Part shown: in pieces, positions 1 to 8,757 of the stretch
Numbering within the stretch: the first letter of the stretch is position 1
Layout: each line of letters begins with the position of its first letter
Assembly (NCBI GenBank): GCA_022844005.1
Contig: JALHMN010000011.1
Location: 1 to 50,535 of the forward strand
DNA from: a bacterium
Lineage (GTDB): Bacteria > Pseudomonadota > Alphaproteobacteria > Ferrovibrionales > Ferrovibrionaceae
DNA length: 50,535 nucleotides
Direction: 5' to 3'
Translations under genes and position numbers: made by a program
Notes under the pieces: model-generated
What the model was told of the DNA's origin: nothing
Seen by the model: the letters and a program-made list of their open reading frames with translations, nothing else
The model's database searches: none

Positions 1-1418
1 TCGACCTCGAGCGTGTCGATCTGCTCCTCGGCCTTCAGCTGGTACTTGTTGACGCCGACGATCACCTCCTCGCCGCGGTCGATGCGGGCCTGCCGGCGGG
101 CGGCGGCTTCCTCGATCCGAAGCTTCGGCATGCCGCTTTCGACCGCCTTGGTCATGCCGCCCAGCGCCTCGACCTCCTCGATCAGCTTCCAGGCCTCGTT
201 CACCAGCGAGTTGGTGAGGGATTCGATGTACCAGCTGCCGCCCAGCGGATCGACGACCTTGGGGATGCCGGTTTCCTCGGCGATGATCAGCTGGGTGTTG
301 CGGGCGATGCGGGAGGAGAATTCCGATGGCAGCGCGATCGCCTCGTCCAGCGCATTGGTGTGCAGCGATTGCGTGCCGCCGAGGACGGCCGCCATCGCCT
401 CGATGGTGGTGCGGATCACGTTGTTGTAGGGGTCCTGCGCCGTCAGGCTGACGCCGGACGTCTGGCAATGCGTCCGCAGCATGACCGAGGAAGCCTTCTT
501 CGGATCGAAGCCGCGCATGACCCGCGACCACAGCACGCGGGCGGCGCGCAGCTTGGCGATCTCCATGAAGAAGTTCATGCCGATGGCGAAGAAGAAGGAG
601 AGGCGCCCGGCGAACTCGTCGACTGGCAGGCCGCGCTCGATCGCCGTCCTGACGTATTCCTTGCCGTCGGCGATGGTGAAGCCCAGTTCCTGGACGGCCG
701 TCGCCCCGGCCTCCTGCATGTGATAGCCGGAGATCGAGATCGAGTTGAACTTCGGCATCCGCTTCGCTGTGAAGGCGATGATATCGGCCACGATCCGCAT
801 CGAGGGCGCCGGCGGATAGATATAGGTGTTGCGGACCATGAACTCCTTGAGGATGTCGTTCTGGATCGTGCCGGCCAGTTTCTCCGGCGGCACGCCCTGC
901 TCCTCGGCGGCGACGATATAGTTGGCGAGCGTCGGGATGACGGCGCCGTTCATGGTCATGGAGACCGACATCTTGTCGAGCGGGATGCCGTCGAACAGGA
1001 TCTTCATGTCCTCGACGGAATCGATGGCGACGCCGGCCTTGCCCACGTCGCCCACCACGCGCGGATGGTCGCTGTCGTAGCCGCGATGGGTGGCGAGGTC
1101 GAAGGCGACCGAGAGGCCCGCCTGGCCGGCGGCGAGGTTGCGGCGGTAGAAGGCGTTCGACTCTTCGGCGGTGGAGAAGCCGGCATACTGGCGGATGGTC
1201 CAGGGCCGGTTCGCGTACATGCTGGCGCGGACGCCGCGGGTGAACGGCTCGAAGCCCGGAAACTCCTGAATCTCAATGCCTTCCAGGTCCGCCGCGGTAT
1301 AGAGCGGCTTCACCGTGATGCCTTCGGGCGTCTCCCAGGCGACACTGTCGAGGCCCGCTTCGCCGATTTCCTTGGCGGCGAGTCTCTGCCAGGCGTCGAG
1401 CGTGGGTTTCGTGGACAT
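1..1418 (-). CDS. scpA: Methylmalonyl-CoA mutase, large/catalytic subunit (partial)
   Basis: Adenosylcobalamin enzyme interconverting methylmalonyl-CoA and succinyl-CoA, the last step of propionyl-CoA assimilation. About 472 residues from the start are present. The C-terminal cobalamin-binding domain (DxHxxG region) would lie beyond the left edge, so it is cut by the window and not necessarily broken. Visible family signatures include [23 protein letters not shown] near residue 60 (read in parts), the AEESN substrate-pocket motif, [16 protein letters not shown], and [11 protein letters not shown]. The start is ATG at 1418 ([10 protein letters not shown]). A MATE exporter lies 66 bp upstream on the same strand and seems functionally unrelated. 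The sequence fits methylmalonyl- rather than ethylmalonyl-CoA mutase, though I judge this from remembered motifs only. Confidence 0.93.
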   Translation of the reverse strand, partial: MSTKPTLDAWQRLAAKEIGEAGLDSVAWETPEGITVKPLYTAADLEGIEIQEFPGFEPFTRGVRASMYANRPWTIRQYAGFSTAEESNAFYRRNLAAGQAGLSVAFDLATHRGYDSDHPRVVGDVGKAGVAIDSVEDMKILFDGIPLDKMSVSMTMNGAVIPTLANYIVAAEEQGVPPEKLAGTIQNDILKEFMVRNTYIYPPAPSMRIVADIIAFTAKRMPKFNSISISGYHMQEAGATAVQELGFTIADGKEYVRTAIERGLPVDEFAGRLSFFFAIGMNFFMEIAKLRAARVLWSRVMRGFDPKKASSVMLRTHCQTSGVSLTAQDPYNNVIRTTIEAMAAVLGGTQSLHTNALDEAIALPSEFSSRIARNTQLIIAEETGIPKVVDPLGGSWYIESLTNSLVNEAWKLIEEVEALGGMTKAVESGMPKLRIEEAAARRQARIDRGEEVIVGVNKYQLKAEEQIDTLEV

Positions 1419-1484
1419 CGGAACGGGCTCTCGAACTGAATGTTGCTGAAGTCTGGCCGCAGTATGGCGCGCGGGGCGGCGGAA

Positions 1485-2819
1485 TCAAATCCTGGGGCGC
1501 CAGCTGCCGAGCGCGATCGAGGCGGCGATGATCCCGCCATAGGCGAACAGGCCGATCCCGACCAGGAGGAAGACCGCCTCCAGCCCGAGGCCGAAGTAGA
1601 GTACCGCCATATAGCCGCCGATCGTGGCGAAGCCGAGGCGGAACAGCCCGGCGATGAAGGGCCATTTCATCCGCCCCGCCCCCTGGCTGGCGAAATAGAG
1701 CGCCATGCCGAGGCCGAAGAAGGTGAAAGCCGGCGCCGCGTACTGGAAATAATGCGTGGCGGTCAGCGCCACCGCCGGGTCGGTGGTGAAGACGGCGATG
1801 AAGGGGGCGGGGATCAGGGCGAGCGTTATGCCGACGAAGCCCGATACCGCCATCGCCATGGCACCGCCGGTCCAGGCGGCGCGGCGGGCGCGCTCCCAGT
1901 CCCCGGCCCCGACGGCGACGCCGACCAGGGTGGTGAGCGCGGCGCCGATGCCGAAGGCGATGGGGATCTGCAGGAATTCCAGCCGGGCGCCGATGCCATA
2001 GCCCGCGATCGCCGCCGTGCCGAAGCGGGCGACGATGGCGGTCACCAGGATGGTGGTGAGGTTGGCCAGAATGGTCATCAGCGAGGCGATCAGGCCGACG
2101 CGCAGGATCTCCCGCAGGGCCGGCTTCGAGAACCGCAACTTGCCTTCCGCCCGGAAGCCGCCGCGGCCGCTCAGCAGGTACCAGCCCAGCACCGCGGCAC
2201 CAGCCGCCTGCGCGGCCAGCGTCGCCCAGGCGGCGCCGACGATGCCCATGCCGGCGGGGAAGATCAGCACATAGCCGAGGCCGAGCTGCAGCAGGGAGGC
2301 ACAGACCATGACCCGCCCGGGCGTGCGCGCATCGCCGCTGCCGCGCAGCACCGAGGTGAAGGTGTTGACGATCCAGATCAGCACCATGCCGGCGAAGAGC
2401 ACGTTGGAATAGGCGATGGCCTGCTCCAGCGCCTCGCCCCGGCCACCCAGGGCGCCATAGATCTGCCGTCCGAACAGGCTGACCAGCACGCTGAAGAACA
2501 GGCCCAACGCCACGGCGATGCCCAGGCCATGCCACAGCACCGCCCGGGCCCGGGCCGCGTCGCCGGCACCGACGGCCCGCGCCGTCGCCGCCGCGATGCC
2601 GCCGCCCATGCCGCCCGTCGACATCATCCGCATCAGCATGACGATGGGAAAAACCAGAGTGTAGCCGGCGAGGACATCGGTTCCCAGGCGGCCGAGAAAG
2701 GCGGTCTCCGCCAGGGCGACGGCGGTATCCACCAGAGAAACGACGATGGTCGGCGCCGCCAGCTTCGCGATGGTCGGCGCGATCGGGGCTTCCAGGAGCG
2801 CCCGGGTCCGCGGTGTCAT
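1485..2819 (-). CDS. MATE family multidrug/toxin efflux transporter
   Basis: Inner-membrane antiporter of the MATE family (about 444 residues, the usual size), expected to export cationic compounds using Na+ or H+. The protein is almost entirely hydrophobic with about 12 membrane segments in two halves. The first half opens with APTIVVSLVDTAVALAETAFLGRLG, the typical DinF/NorM-like TM1 with its acidic residue (read in parts), and the second half begins near KPALREILRVG. ATG at 2819 (MTPRTRALLEAP) is chosen; an in-frame GTG at 2828 would add three residues. It follows mltA by about 20-30 bp and is probably co-transcribed with it. The substrate cannot be told from sequence. Confidence 0.9.
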   Translation of the reverse strand: MTPRTRALLEAPIAPTIAKLAAPTIVVSLVDTAVALAETAFLGRLGTDVLAGYTLVFPIVMLMRMMSTGGMGGGIAAATARAVGAGDAARARAVLWHGLGIAVALGLFFSVLVSLFGRQIYGALGGRGEALEQAIAYSNVLFAGMVLIWIVNTFTSVLRGSGDARTPGRVMVCASLLQLGLGYVLIFPAGMGIVGAAWATLAAQAAGAAVLGWYLLSGRGGFRAEGKLRFSKPALREILRVGLIASLMTILANLTTILVTAIVARFGTAAIAGYGIGARLEFLQIPIAFGIGAALTTLVGVAVGAGDWERARRAAWTGGAMAMAVSGFVGITLALIPAPFIAVFTTDPAVALTATHYFQYAAPAFTFFGLGMALYFASQGAGRMKWPFIAGLFRLGFATIGGYMAVLYFGLGLEAVFLLVGIGLFAYGGIIAASIALGSWRPRI

Positions 2820-2848
2820 TCCCGTCACGTTTCCCCCGGCTTTCCCCG

Positions 2849-4009
2849 TCAGCTCGACGGCGCGGCACCCTTCGGCAGCAACAGCCACAGCCGGCCGCGC
2901 TGCTTCATCCGCCCGGCGATCGCCGCCGGTTCCGCCCCGTGGCCGAAGAACACGTCGCCACGGACCGGGCCCTTGATCGCGCCCCCGGTATCCTGGGCCA
3001 CCAGCAGGCGCCGGAAGGCGCGCTCCGGCCCGCCTTCCTGGCCACTGGGTTCGGTCGTATCGAGCCATACCGGCGCGCCGAGCGGAATGAAGCGCGGATC
3101 GACGGCAAGCGAACGGCCGGGGGTCAGGGCGACACCCTGGGCGCCGATCGGGCCTTCGCCCGTGATCTCGCGGAAGAATATGTAGGAGGCGTTCAGCCAC
3201 ATGACCCGGTCGGCCTCGGCCGGATTGGCGGCCAGCCAAGCGCGGATCGACTGCATCGATACGCGATCGGCGGGGATGGCGCCGCGTTCGATCAGCGGCC
3301 GGCCGATCGCGAGGTAGGGGTGCCCGTTCTGGGCGGCGTAACCGACCCGGATCGTGCCGCCGTCGGGCAGGGTGACCCGGCCGGACCCCTGGATATGCAG
3401 GAAGAAGGCATCCACCGGGTCCTCGACCCAGGCGATCTCGAGGCCCCGGTTGGCCAAGGCGCCGCGGTCGATGGCGCTGCGATCGGGATAGGGCTTCAGC
3501 GTGCCGCCGCTGACCCGGCCGGCGATGCGCTGGCCCTTCAGGCTGTCGCGGAACTCGCCGAGGTCGACGGTGACCAGGTCGTCCGGGCGCTTGTACAGGG
3601 GAAAGCGATTGCGGCCGTCCCGGGCGCGGCTGCCCTTCAGTTCGGCCTCGTAATAGCCGGTGAAGAGGCCGTCGGGGTTGCCATCGGCGGTGGCGCGAAA
3701 GGGCCGGAAGGCGGCTTCGATCGCCCGGCGGTAATCGCCACCGACCGCACCGGACACCGCGGCGCAGGCGCGCTGCCAGTCGGCGGCGGTCGACCCGTGC
3801 GCCATCGCGCGGCCGGGTTCCGAGCGGGCGACCACCTTGCAGGAACGCTCGAGCGCCGGCCACGCCGCCGCGGCATCGTCCGCGGCCCAGCCGGGCAGTT
3901 CAACGAAACTGGCCGGCTCCAGACGGATCTTGGCTTCCTCGGGCGGCGGCGGCTTTTCCGCGCAGGCCGCCAGCAGGAGCAGGCCGCCGATCGCGGCAGC
4001 CAGTCTCAC
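2849..4009 (-). CDS. mltA: Membrane-bound lytic murein transglycosylase A
   Basis: Lipoprotein that cleaves the glycan strand of peptidoglycan with formation of 1,6-anhydroMurNAc. 386 residues. A lipoprotein signal ends in LLLLAAC, with the acylated Cys near residue 16, so it is outer-membrane or periplasmic. The MltA domain shows GYYEAELKGSR and VMWLNASYIFFRE. The C-terminal 3D domain has the run GVALTPGRSLAVDPRFIPLG followed by AQDTGGAIKGPVRGD. The Asp in AQDTGG matches the catalytic acid of the family. Its start overlaps the stop of timA by 4 nt, which indicates translational coupling. Confidence 0.95.
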   Translation of the reverse strand: MRLAAAIGGLLLLAACAEKPPPPEEAKIRLEPASFVELPGWAADDAAAAWPALERSCKVVARSEPGRAMAHGSTAADWQRACAAVSGAVGGDYRRAIEAAFRPFRATADGNPDGLFTGYYEAELKGSRARDGRNRFPLYKRPDDLVTVDLGEFRDSLKGQRIAGRVSGGTLKPYPDRSAIDRGALANRGLEIAWVEDPVDAFFLHIQGSGRVTLPDGGTIRVGYAAQNGHPYLAIGRPLIERGAIPADRVSMQSIRAWLAANPAEADRVMWLNASYIFFREITGEGPIGAQGVALTPGRSLAVDPRFIPLGAPVWLDTTEPSGQEGGPERAFRRLLVAQDTGGAIKGPVRGDVFFGHGAEPAAIAGRMKQRGRLWLLLPKGAAPSS

Positions 4010-4680
4010 GTCGGCGTCGCCGTCGCGATCAGCTGCCAGTTCGGGTCGGAAGAGCGCACGTTGCGCGCGAATGTCCAGATATCGGTCGTTTCCTCGATCG
4101 CGTTCGGGTTTCCGGCGACGACCTCGCCGTTCTTGTCGCGGGTCACGCTGATCAGTTCGGAAACGAAGCGGATCGTGACCTCGGCCATGCGCCCGCCGGT
4201 CAGGTCGGCGTCGACGACCTCGGCCTCCTTGATGCTGACCAGTGTCGTTTCCTGCGTCTCCTGGCTCGCCTGTCGCTGTTCGATCGCGCCGGCGAAGCTG
4301 CGATACACCTCGTCGCCCAGAAGCGTGCGCAACATCGCGACGTCGCCCTTGGCGAAAGCGGTGACGATCATCTCGTACGCACCCTTTGCTCCGCCGATGA
4401 ACTCGCCGGTGTCGAAGCGCGGGTCCGCCGCGCGGATGCGGCCGAGACCCGCGGCGGCGGGGCCGGCATCGGCTTCCGCCTGGCCCGGCCTTCCGGGCAG
4501 CGCGATGACGTTGCCGGGGCCCTTCTCCGCCTCGGGCGAACGGCCGGAATAGGGGGGTGGCGCCGGCGGGCGCGGCTCCGCGCCCGTCCGCTTGCCCAGA
4601 ACGCTCCGCAGGCGCAGGACGATGAAGCCCGCCACCATCGCCAGCAGGAGAATTTCCAGGATATTGAAGCCGTCACCCAT
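4006..4680 (-). CDS. timA: Tim44/TimA-type membrane-anchored adaptor
   Basis: Alphaproteobacterial Tim44-like protein of 224 residues, related to the mitochondrial import-motor subunit. One N-terminal membrane helix (ILEILLLAMVAGFIVLRLR, about residues 7-25) is followed by a Pro-rich linker and a C-terminal Tim44-like domain (about 90-224) beginning at DPRFDTGEFIGGAKGAYEMI. The end of the domain has FVSELISVTRDKNG and WTFARNVRSSDPNW, typical of the family. Its role in bacteria is not well defined; a membrane adaptor or quality-control function is the common proposal. It sits between secB and mltA, the usual alphaproteobacterial neighbourhood, and ends in a 4-nt overlap with mltA. Confidence 0.9.
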   Translation of the reverse strand: MGDGFNILEILLLAMVAGFIVLRLRSVLGKRTGAEPRPPAPPPYSGRSPEAEKGPGNVIALPGRPGQAEADAGPAAAGLGRIRAADPRFDTGEFIGGAKGAYEMIVTAFAKGDVAMLRTLLGDEVYRSFAGAIEQRQASQETQETTLVSIKEAEVVDADLTGGRMAEVTIRFVSELISVTRDKNGEVVAGNPNAIEETTDIWTFARNVRSSDPNWQLIATATPT

Positions 4681-4790
4681 GCGGAGCCCTTCTACTGACG
4701 CCCCCGCGTCGAGCCTTGTTGTTCCTCGCCAACCCGCACCCTACCGCCTGAGCACACATGAATCCACCCAAGCTCATGAGATTGACATAG

Positions 4791-4809
4791 GCATGATTCA
4801 CGCTCATGC
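4791..4809. promoter_or_regulatory. Inverted repeat GCATGA-N7-TCATGC upstream of timA
   Basis: A perfect 6-bp inverted repeat with a 7-nt spacer lies in the 157-bp gap between the secB stop and the timA start, about 110 nt upstream of timA. Further CATGA/TCATG words surround it (4757, 4774, 4822 regions). It looks like a dimeric operator or a weak hairpin. No regulator can be assigned. Confidence 0.3.
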
Positions 4810-4837
4810 AAGAACGCGGGATCATGCCCTGCAACCT

Positions 4838-5326
4838 TCAGGCCGTCCCGGAAGGCGGATTGCCGGCGGCCACCTGCGCCTGCTGACGCTGGCGCTGGTA
4901 GAGTTCGAGGAAATTGATCGGATCGAGCAAGAGCGGCGGAAAACCGCCGTCACGCACGACATCGGCCAGCACTCGCCGCGCGAAGGGAAAAAGCAGCGTC
5001 GGGCACTGCACCAGCACTGCCAGTTCCATATGCTCCGGCGGAAAACCACGAATGGTGAAGGCGCCCGCATACAGCACCTCGGCCACGAACAGCGCCTGGT
5101 CGTCACGGGTGGCATTGGCGTTCAGCTTCAGAACGACTTCATAGACGTCCGGCCCGGTGCCGCGGGCCTGCACGTCGACGTTCACGCCGATATTGGGCCG
5201 CGCCTCCGAGGGAGCGAGGCTCTGCGGCGCGTTCGGGTTCTCGAACGACAGATCCTTGATGTACTGGGCATTCAAGGTGAAATGGGGCTGGGCCTGCCCG
5301 GGGGCCGCCTGCGGCGCGTCGCTCAT
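4838..5326 (-). CDS. secB: Protein-export chaperone SecB
   Basis: Cytoplasmic tetrameric chaperone that keeps preproteins unfolded and hands them to SecA. 162 residues, the family length. Visible SecB features are FTLNAQYIKDLSFENPNAP near the N-terminus, the LNANATRDDQALFVAEVLYAG segment (read in parts), and the C-terminal LLDPINFLELYQ that lies over the peptide groove. The start is ATG at 5326. It stands 88 bp downstream of dnaQ on the same strand, as in many alphaproteobacteria. Confidence 0.97.
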   Translation of the reverse strand: MSDAPQAAPGQAQPHFTLNAQYIKDLSFENPNAPQSLAPSEARPNIGVNVDVQARGTGPDVYEVVLKLNANATRDDQALFVAEVLYAGAFTIRGFPPEHMELAVLVQCPTLLFPFARRVLADVVRDGGFPPLLLDPINFLELYQRQRQQAQVAAGNPPSGTA

Positions 5327-5414
5327 CGGAAAAAAGTCCTAAAGGCCAGGAAGGGCGCCACGGCTAGCACGGCCACCCTTGCCAGACAACCGAAGGATCG
5401 GACCGGAGGCGAAT

Positions 5415-6086
5415 TCAGGGCTGGTCCCACAGCGAGTTCTTGACGAACTTGTCGAGGAAAGCCCGGTGGGCTGCGAGTTCCGCTTCGCTCGCCTCGTGCG
5501 GCCGGGGCGGGCGGGCGATGCGGCGGATTTCGACCGTGATCACGCTCGTTTCCGCGCCCAGGACGAGGTCGGGTTGCCGGCCGCCGATCAGTTCGAGATA
5601 TACGGCGGCGAGAAGGTCGGCATCGAGGAGCGCGCCGTGCTTGTCGCGCCTGGAATTGTCGATGCCGAAGCGCCGGCAGAGCGCATCGAGGTTGGCCTGG
5701 GCCCCGGGAAAGCGCTGGCGCGCCATCCTGACCGTATCGATCGTCCGGCTCATCGGAATCGGCCCGCGCTCGAGGCGGGCCAGCTCGGCGTTCAGGAACT
5801 TGATATCGAATTCGGCATTGTGGATGACCAGCGGCGCATCGCCGATGAAGTCGATGAACGTTTCCGCGACGGCGGCAAACAAGGGCTTGTCGGCCAGGAA
5901 TTCGTCCGACAGGCCGTGGATTCGAAAAGCGGCTTCCGGCATCGACCGCTCGGGGTTCAGGTAGGTATGGAAAGTCTCGCCGGTCGGGATGTGGTTGATC
6001 AGTTCGATGCAACCGATCTCGACGACGCGATCGCCCGAATGCGCATCGAGGCCGGTGGTCTCGGTATCAAGCACCACTTCGCGCAT
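5415..6086 (-). CDS. dnaQ: DNA polymerase III epsilon subunit (3'-5' exonuclease)
   Basis: Proofreading subunit of the replicative polymerase. 223 residues. All DEDDh exonuclease motifs are visible: ExoI DTETTGLD (residues 7-14), ExoII NAEFDIKFLN, and ExoIII with HGALLDADLLA supplying the catalytic His and last Asp. The C-terminal tail after about residue 180 would bind the alpha subunit. The start codon abuts the stop of coaE, so coaE, dnaQ and probably aroE/maf form one transcription unit. Confidence 0.96.
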   Translation of the reverse strand: MREVVLDTETTGLDAHSGDRVVEIGCIELINHIPTGETFHTYLNPERSMPEAAFRIHGLSDEFLADKPLFAAVAETFIDFIGDAPLVIHNAEFDIKFLNAELARLERGPIPMSRTIDTVRMARQRFPGAQANLDALCRRFGIDNSRRDKHGALLDADLLAAVYLELIGGRQPDLVLGAETSVITVEIRRIARPPRPHEASEAELAAHRAFLDKFVKNSLWDQP

Positions 6087-6713
6087 CTAGAGCGTCCTTC
6101 GCCGCTTCGGCGCAGCCCGGCGCGCCGCCTTTATGATCCGCCTCACGGCATCCAGCGCCACGCGCTTGCCGAGGCCGGTGGGCACCAGGAAATCCGCCTT
6201 TGCCCGCTTCACCTTGTCGGGCGTCTGCCGGCCGAGGATGTAGGCGAATTTCTCCGGCGTCATATCGGGGCGCCGTAGCACGCGGGCCCGCTGCACGAAG
6301 GCCGGTGCGCTCGCCACGGCCACCCGGTCGACCCGCTTGGTCCCCCGTGTTTCGAACAGCAGCGGCACGTCCAGCACCACCAGTCGGCGCCCGGCGGCCA
6401 GCGCCGCCTGCAGGAAGCGCTTCTGGTGGCGGCGCAGCAATGGGTGGGTGATGCGTTCCAGGCGGCGCAGTTCGACATCGTTGCCGACGACCATCCGCGA
6501 CAGCGCAGGACGATCGACGGCGCCATCCCTGACCGCGCCCGGGAAGGCCGCGCCGATGGGAGCCACGGCCTCGCCGCCGCGTGCATAGACCTTGTGCACG
6601 GTGGCGTCGGCGTCATAGACCGGGACGCCGAGGCGGCGGAACATCTTCGTTGTTTCGCTCTTGCCCATGCCGATGGAGCCGGTGAGGCCGAGAAGGATCA
6701 GCCGAGAACCCAC
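6087..6713 (-). CDS. coaE: Dephospho-CoA kinase
   Basis: Last enzyme of coenzyme A synthesis; it phosphorylates the 3'-OH of dephospho-CoA using ATP. 208 residues. The P-loop is [11 protein letters not shown], followed by [14 protein letters not shown] and [10 protein letters not shown], all standard for CoaE. GTG at 6713 ([12 protein letters not shown]) is preferred because it puts the P-loop at the usual distance from the N-terminus. An in-frame start at 6755 would overlap aroE by 58 nt. With the GTG start the overlap with aroE is 16 nt. Confidence 0.93.
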   Translation of the reverse strand: MGSRLILLGLTGSIGMGKSETTKMFRRLGVPVYDADATVHKVYARGGEAVAPIGAAFPGAVRDGAVDRPALSRMVVGNDVELRRLERITHPLLRRHQKRFLQAALAAGRRLVVLDVPLLFETRGTKRVDRVAVASAPAFVQRARVLRRPDMTPEKFAYILGRQTPDKVKRAKADFLVPTGLGKRVALDAVRRIIKAARRAAPKRRRTL

Positions 6714-7534
6714 GCCCGAAGCTCCTCCGTCACCGTCGGCCGGACGCCGAACCACGCCTCGAATCCGGCCACCCCCTGATGCAGCAGCATGCCGAGCCCG
6801 TCGACACCGGCCAAGCCCCGCGCCCTGGCCTGCGCCAGCAGCGGCGTGTCGAGCGGGGCATAGACGAGATCGCTGACGACGGCTCCCGCCGGAAGCGGCG
6901 CGAGATCGATCGTGAGCGCGGGCGCGCCGGTCATTCCCAGACTGGTCGAATTGACCAGGACATGCGCCTCGCGGAGAAGGCCGGCCAGCGCCGGCCAGCC
7001 GTGCGCCAGGGCGGGCGCGCCGAGGTCGTTCACGAGCCGCTCTGCCCGGGCAATATCCCGATTCAACACGTGAATCGCGGGTGCGCCCTGGTCGATCAGC
7101 CCGGCCACCACCGCGCGGGCGCCGCCGCCGGCGCCGAGCACGACGGCCGGACCCGCCCGCAGGTCGATCCCGGGGACACAGGCCTTCAAGTTCTCGATGA
7201 AGCCGGTGACGTCGGTGTTGCGCCCCTCGAGTCTGCCGTCATCGGCCACCACCACCGTATTCACCGCCCCGATGCGCCGTGCCGCCGGCTCCACCCGATC
7301 GAGGAGAGCGAGCGCCATCTCCTTGTGGGGAAGGGTGAGGTTGCAGCCGCGGAAGCCGAGCTTGGGCAGCGCCCGCAGGGCGTCCGGGAAATCGCCCGGG
7401 CGGACCGCCATGGGAATATAGGCGCCGTCGATCCCGTGCTTCTCCAGCCAGAATCCGTGCAACCGGGGCGACCGCGAATGCGACACCGGCCAGCCCATCA
7501 GCCCGGCCACTTTCGCCTTGCCGGATATCGTCAT
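6698..7534 (-). CDS. aroE: Shikimate dehydrogenase (NADP+)
   Basis: Reduces 3-dehydroshikimate to shikimate in the chorismate pathway. 278 residues. The substrate site is shown by [13 protein letters not shown] (SxS motif) and by NLTLPHKE, whose Lys is the catalytic residue. NTDVTGF supplies the catalytic-pair Asp. [12 protein letters not shown] is the NADP-binding loop of the Rossmann domain. It overlaps maf by 4 nt at its start and coaE by 16 nt at its end, so the four genes are translationally coupled. Confidence 0.96.
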   Translation of the reverse strand: MTISGKAKVAGLMGWPVSHSRSPRLHGFWLEKHGIDGAYIPMAVRPGDFPDALRALPKLGFRGCNLTLPHKEMALALLDRVEPAARRIGAVNTVVVADDGRLEGRNTDVTGFIENLKACVPGIDLRAGPAVVLGAGGGARAVVAGLIDQGAPAIHVLNRDIARAERLVNDLGAPALAHGWPALAGLLREAHVLVNSTSLGMTGAPALTIDLAPLPAGAVVSDLVYAPLDTPLLAQARARGLAGVDGLGMLLHQGVAGFEAWFGVRPTVTEELRAWVLG

Positions 7535-8127
7535 TTCGGCAGCGCCCCCAGCACGCGCAACTGTTCCAGCAGCGCCAGCAGCGGCAGGCCCTGGATCACG
7601 AAATGATCACCCTCGATGCGCGAGAAGAGCTGCGCGCCCAGGCCTTCCAGCCGATAGGCGCCGACCGAACCCAGCACGGCCTCGCCCTCGGCCTCGAGAT
7701 AGGCATCCAGGAAGCCATCGGAAAAGTCACGCATCCGCAGCGTGGCGTATTCGACATGCCTCCAGATCGCGCTGCCGCCCCGCGCCAGCGCCACGGCGCT
7801 GTACAGGCGGTGCGGTTTGCCGCGCAGCGCCAGCAGTTGTGCCCGCGCGTGTTCGCGATCGGGCGGCTTGTCGAACCACGCGTCGCCGCAGACCAGCATC
7901 GAATCGGCGCCGATCACGAGCGCCTGCGGATTACGGCCAGAGCCGCGCTCCGCCTTCGCTTCCGCCAGCAGCGTCGCGGCATCCGCAGGTTTCGCGCCGT
8001 CGCGCCGCAGCGACGCCTTCACGGCTTCTTCGTCTATGGCAGCAGGCTCGATCTCGACCGATACACCGGCGGCCTCCAGCATTCTCGCCCGGGCGCGGCT
8101 GGCTGAGGCGAGGATCAGCAGGGTCAC
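7531..8127 (-). CDS. maf: Maf/YceF family nucleoside-triphosphate pyrophosphatase
   Basis: House-cleaning enzyme hydrolysing non-canonical or modified nucleoside triphosphates to monophosphates. 198 residues. The N-terminal LASASRARARMLEAAG is the SxSxRR-like Maf signature. IGADSMLVCG in mid-protein corresponds to the GADT/S catalytic motif, and LRGKPHRLYSAVAL follows. It is first in the maf-aroE-coaE-dnaQ-secB cluster. The aroE start overlaps its stop. Confidence 0.93.
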   Translation of the reverse strand: MTLLILASASRARARMLEAAGVSVEIEPAAIDEEAVKASLRRDGAKPADAATLLAEAKAERGSGRNPQALVIGADSMLVCGDAWFDKPPDREHARAQLLALRGKPHRLYSAVALARGGSAIWRHVEYATLRMRDFSDGFLDAYLEAEGEAVLGSVGAYRLEGLGAQLFSRIEGDHFVIQGLPLLALLEQLRVLGALPK

Positions 8128-8137
8128 CGGCGGACCG

Positions 8138-8677
8138 TCAGGCGGGATTGATGCCGCCGGGTCCGTTGCGCGAGATCACGCCGCTGACGCAGGCCGCTTC
8201 GCTCACGGCATCGCGGCCCGGTCGCGGCCTGGCCTCGACATGGCGCACCGTGCCGGCGGAATTCGGGCGGTCGTAGATGAAGACGAAAAGGGCGCATTCC
8301 GGGACGATGAATGTCATGACCTCGGCGGTGGCATCGCGGCGGACCATCTTGGGCCGCCCCAGCGCCCTCAGGACCCCGGCCCGATCCATCCCGACCAGCG
8401 CGGGAAGCGGCGCGGCCGTCCGCGGCGGAGCCGCGGCTGCTGGCGTCACGGCGACGGGAACGAGGTCCGTCTTCTCCGGCTTCGGCTCGACCGTCACCCG
8501 CGCGGGAGGCGCACCTGCGCCCGACACGCCGGGTGTCGGATTGTCGATGGACAGGGCGCTTGTGGGCGCCGACACGACCGGCGGCCCCGACGTGGCCTGT
8601 TGGCTGGCGCCGCCACAACCCGCTACACCCAAGGCAACCGTCACGAACGCCGCGACGGCTCCACTCCCCCTGACCAT
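8138..8677 (-). CDS. Hypothetical lipoprotein
   Basis: 179 residues, no family recognised. The N-terminal signal VAAFVTVALGVAGC ends in a lipobox with Cys near residue 21, so it is probably membrane-anchored in the periplasm. A low-complexity Pro/Thr/Ala linker follows (to about residue 85). A compact C-terminal domain starts at MDRAGVLRALGRPKMVRRD and contains two Cys (PECALFVFIYD and EAACVSG) that could form a disulfide. The layout resembles small SmpA/BamE-like domains (the GRPxxVR turn), but that is only an impression. It ends 10 bp before maf and may be its first operon partner. Confidence 0.75.
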   Translation of the reverse strand: MVRGSGAVAAFVTVALGVAGCGGASQQATSGPPVVSAPTSALSIDNPTPGVSGAGAPPARVTVEPKPEKTDLVPVAVTPAAAAPPRTAAPLPALVGMDRAGVLRALGRPKMVRRDATAEVMTFIVPECALFVFIYDRPNSAGTVRHVEARPRPGRDAVSEAACVSGVISRNGPGGINPA

Positions 8678-8718
8678 GTCCCGCGCAATCCTGGTTCGAG
8701 CATCCGACGACTTATTCT

Positions 8719-8728
8719 TTTACCATAT
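8719..8728 (-). promoter_or_regulatory. Shared motif ATATGGTAAA upstream of lipoprotein gene
   Basis: The minus strand reads ATATGGTAAAAGA about 40 nt upstream of the lipoprotein start at 8677. The same ten bases occur on the plus strand at 15341-15350, again upstream of a lipoprotein gene. In such GC-rich DNA an AT-rich 10-mer shared by two promoter regions may be a -10 or regulator site. This is inference only. Confidence 0.25.
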
Positions 8729-8757
8729 ACACTCGCGCCATCGAACTGGGGAAGTGG

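Noticed and set aside
2813-4552. 579-residue plus-strand frame across mltA and timA
   Set aside because: Antisense to two well-identified genes; no recognisable domain.
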